This document shows, piece after piece, positions 61,693-64,000 of a DNA stretch of 64,000 bases. Made by a program: the position numbers and the translations under genes. Every line of letters starts with the position of its first letter. Within the stretch, counting starts at the first letter, position 1. The stretch is from an uncultured Marinobacterium sp. (GTDB taxonomy: Bacteria; Pseudomonadota; Gammaproteobacteria; Pseudomonadales; Balneatricaceae). The notes beneath the pieces were generated by a model. The model was not told where the DNA came from. It made no database searches and worked only from the letters and a program-made list of their open reading frames with translations. The stretch covers positions 1 to 64,000 of the forward strand of contig CANMWJ010000012.1 of the NCBI GenBank assembly GCA_947501565.1, read 5' to 3'.

Positions 61693-63084
61693 TCAGGCGC
61701 GGATCAATCCGCCCAGCGATGTTCCGTTGTTGAAGTGTTTCAGGTTGGGGAACAGCCCGTTGAGCTGGTCACGTGGCACACCAAACCAATGCGCCAGTTC
61801 CGCGTAGAGTTGATCGGTGCTGGTGGTCGGGATCAGCACACCATCCCCGGCGTTGACCGGGTTGTTGTCCAGTGCCAGCGAGGGATATTTACCGAAGAGC
61901 TGGCCACCTTGCACATCGCCGCCCATCACCAAAGTGTTACCGCCCCAGCCGTGGTCGGTGCCGTTACCGTTGGAGGTAAGGGTGCGGCCGAAATCGGAGC
62001 CGGTGAAGGTGATCACCTGATCGCTCAGCCCCATGCTGTCCAGCGCCTGCTGGAACTCACCCAATGCCTGGCTGAGTACACGTAACATCTTGCTGTGATT
62101 GTTGAGCAGTTCGTCGTGGTGATCCCAGCCGATGTAACGCAGGAAGAAGGTCTGCTGGTGCATATTGAGGGCGTCGGCGGCTTTGATGCTCTGCGCCACC
62201 TTTCTTAGTTGCTGTGACAGCGGCGTATCTGAGAACGTGCCTGGTACGCGCACATTGGTAGTGGCACGGTGGAATACTTCATGCTGCGCCTGAGCTTCGC
62301 GAGTGAGCGCCAGATAGGTCTGCTTGAACGGATCATTTTTGTAGTCGGCACTGAGCAGGTCTTCAAAACTGTCCAGCAGTTCGCGGTTGAGAGGGGTTTT
62401 CTCCTCGTTGACGATCAGCCCCACGCTGCCTTTGTCCGTGATGGAGTAGTGGCTGGATTGCACACCGTTCTGCATGATGTTGCTGCCCGCCAGCGAGATG
62501 TTCATTGGGATCTGGCTCACCGGGCGGTTGGGTTGCAGGGCGTCGGCAAAGTAACCGAACCAGCCAGCGTTGATGCGCTGGTGCGGACGGCTGGTCTGCC
62601 AGTGGCGGAACTGATCGGCGTGGGAGAGCAGGCCCAGCGGGATTTGCGCGCTACCGTTTTGCATCGCCGCTTTGCTCACCGGTTCGATCATTGGGGCAAT
62701 GTTGGTAACAAAGGCTAGTTTCTGCTGATTAAACAGCTGCTGCACCTCTCCCATGCTCGGGTGTAGGCCGAAGCTGCGATCCTGGCTGTCACGATAGCCG
62801 GAGAGGGGTAGCAGGTCGCTTTTGCTCAGCGCCAGATTGCTGCGGTTTTCACGGTATTCTCGGTAGTGACGATCGCTGGTCGGTACCAGCATATTGAAGC
62901 TGTCGTTACCGCCGTCGAGCATGATAAACACCAGCGCTTTTTTCTGCGGACGCAGGTTGAGCGACACCGGCTGTGGACGTGGCGCTGGGGCAGCAAATGA
63001 CGGCGCAACACCGGACAACGCCAGCCCGGCGCTAACGGCAGCGCCAGCCTTGATCAGATTACGACGGGTGATGTTGGAATCCAT
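61693..63084 (-). CDS. DUF1501 family protein with Tat signal
   Basis: A 463-aa protein of the DUF1501 family, related to the sulfatase/alkaline-phosphatase fold. The twin-arginine export signal is TRRNLIKAG near residues 6-14, followed by a hydrophobic stretch ending in SFAAPAP, so it is exported folded. The conserved start KALVFIMLDGGNDSFNMLVP and the C-terminal TGSDFGRTLTSNGNGTDHGWGG, rich in Asp, His and Asn, fit the metal-site region of the family. DUF1501 and DUF1800 genes are regularly paired; here only 2 bases separate them. The biochemical function of the pair is not established. Confidence 0.9.
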   Translation of the reverse strand: MDSNITRRNLIKAGAAVSAGLALSGVAPSFAAPAPRPQPVSLNLRPQKKALVFIMLDGGNDSFNMLVPTSDRHYREYRENRSNLALSKSDLLPLSGYRDSQDRSFGLHPSMGEVQQLFNQQKLAFVTNIAPMIEPVSKAAMQNGSAQIPLGLLSHADQFRHWQTSRPHQRINAGWFGYFADALQPNRPVSQIPMNISLAGSNIMQNGVQSSHYSITDKGSVGLIVNEEKTPLNRELLDSFEDLLSADYKNDPFKQTYLALTREAQAQHEVFHRATTNVRVPGTFSDTPLSQQLRKVAQSIKAADALNMHQQTFFLRYIGWDHHDELLNNHSKMLRVLSQALGEFQQALDSMGLSDQVITFTGSDFGRTLTSNGNGTDHGWGGNTLVMGGDVQGGQLFGKYPSLALDNNPVNAGDGVLIPTTSTDQLYAELAHWFGVPRDQLNGLFPNLKHFNNGTSLGGLIRA

Positions 63085-63086
63085 GA

Positions 63087-64000
63087 TCAGGCCTCCTGCA
63101 CGGTGAATTCAGGTGAGATCGCCAGCATAAATGCCACCGTCTGGACCACCCAGATCGGCGTGTCCTTATAACGTTCGAAGGCCGCTTTGATGCGTGGTTT
63201 TATCGCCAAATCGGTCTGGCCGGTGAGCCGCAGGCTCATATGGTCGATCAGCTCGTCGTGTTTACCGGCGGCAGCCAACGTCAGCTCATGGCGGAAGTCC
63301 AGCCGGATGCGGTCGCGGCTGTTTTGTTGCAGGCGATCAGGGTCCAGCTCGGGCACGTTATGGATGCCTGGTGTGGCGTTGATCGCAGTACTGACCGCCG
63401 GGTAGAAATCGCCGAAGAACCAGTAATACATAAAGTTTACGTAGGCGATGGAGGTGGCGGAGGTGAGCAGCTCAAACTCCGGGGCTACCAGATCGCGCCG
63501 CTCCAGCGGGCCGTGTGGTACGAAATCCGGTTTGTAAAAGTTGAACACCGTCGGTGAGGCGAGCGGGTGCTGTTGCAGCATCTCCTGCACGTCGTCGCCG
63601 ATCAGCCACAGCTGGCCGGATTCGTTACGGGCGCTGAAACCACGCAGCAGCTGGGTGACACGCAGCAGAGGCGATTTCAGTTTCTGCGACTGTATCTCCT
63701 GCGCACCGTCGCGACGGGCAGATGAGAACGCCACTTCGGCGACCGGGTTTTGCAGCGGGTAGGTGAGGATCTCGCGCACCACCGCTTTCAGATCCCCCCG
63801 TGGGCCGAACTTGGCCGCCACCGCACGCACATAATCGGGCGACGGATTAGAGGTTACCAGCTGGTTGATCAGGTGGCGGGCGATAAAAGGCGCGGTGCTG
63901 GGGTGGCGCACCAGGGCGTCGATGGTGGCGCGGATCTCCTGCTTGCCCGACTGTCCGCCGGGCAGGTTGATATGGCCGTTGAGCAGGCGTTTTGGGCCGC
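63087..64000 (-). CDS. DUF1800 family protein (5' end beyond the window)
   Basis: The last 304 codons of a DUF1800 gene; the frame stays open to the window end, so the true start lies beyond 64000. The segment with RHPSTAPFIARHLINQLVTSNPSPDYV is the hallmark of the family, followed by the DLKAVVREILTYPLQNP helix and SPTVFNFYKPDFVPHGPL. A GTG at 63909-63911 lies inside the conserved domain and is not the real start. It is the upstream partner of the DUF1501 gene and almost certainly co-translated with it. The pair is common in aquatic bacteria, and its role is unknown. Confidence 0.9.
   Translation of the reverse strand, partial: GPKRLLNGHINLPGGQSGKQEIRATIDALVRHPSTAPFIARHLINQLVTSNPSPDYVRAVAAKFGPRGDLKAVVREILTYPLQNPVAEVAFSSARRDGAQEIQSQKLKSPLLRVTQLLRGFSARNESGQLWLIGDDVQEMLQQHPLASPTVFNFYKPDFVPHGPLERRDLVAPEFELLTSATSIAYVNFMYYWFFGDFYPAVSTAINATPGIHNVPELDPDRLQQNSRDRIRLDFRHELTLAAAGKHDELIDHMSLRLTGQTDLAIKPRIKAAFERYKDTPIWVVQTVAFMLAISPEFTVQEA

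Overview
The window is a chromosomal segment of a Gram-negative gammaproteobacterium. Evidence: the end of a 5S rRNA gene, an MSHA-type pilus locus with a secretin and a TonB-dependent receptor (so an outer membrane), a pyrE-crc pair as in Pseudomonas-like bacteria, nhaB, and several c-di-GMP enzymes. The content resembles marine Oceanospirillales-like lineages, but that placement is inference. No insertion sequence, phage or CRISPR array was seen.

Layout. (1) 1-1468: end of an rRNA operon, fabI, tRNA-Phe with a partial tRNA copy and two minus-strand terminators. (2) 1652-20267: an unusual island of exported caspase/CHAT-fold proteins. On the plus strand lie a 1694-aa TPR/propeller caspase, an ECF-like sigma factor and a membrane anti-sigma-like protein. 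On the minus strand, converging on a shared terminator, lie a 3013-aa ankyrin/TPR/propeller CHAT protein, a 700-aa caspase and a 97-aa secreted Cys-rich peptide. The two large minus-strand genes share an identical 13-base element upstream. (3) 20461-24226: an asparagine-synthetase-like protein and a polysaccharide flippase, divergently arranged. (4) 24332-37260: an MSHA pilus operon (mshI to mshP) preceded by a perfect match to the flagellar sigma-28 promoter consensus. The assembly ATPase MshE carries tandem c-di-GMP-binding MshEN motifs. (5) 37294-41603: pyrE, crc, nadE, nhaB. (6) 41620-59767: three GGDEF-EAL proteins, interspersed with a binding protein/histidine kinase/TonB receptor operon, a pair of citrate-synthase-like subunits and a ThDP enzyme. 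(7) 59850-64000: a minus-strand set of DUF1800 (cut by the window end), DUF1501, an NTF2-like secreted protein and a Rieske oxygenase.

How the parts may work together. The three GGDEF-EAL proteins could set the c-di-GMP level that MshE reads, linking surface attachment to signalling; the sigma-28 site suggests pilus expression is tied to the flagellar programme. The protease island looks like a self-contained periplasmic sensing and proteolysis system, with large repeat-rich sensors fused to Cys-His protease folds, a sigma/anti-sigma pair for feedback, and a small secreted peptide with tandem basic sites as a possible substrate. That model is inference, but it is the most novel part of the window.
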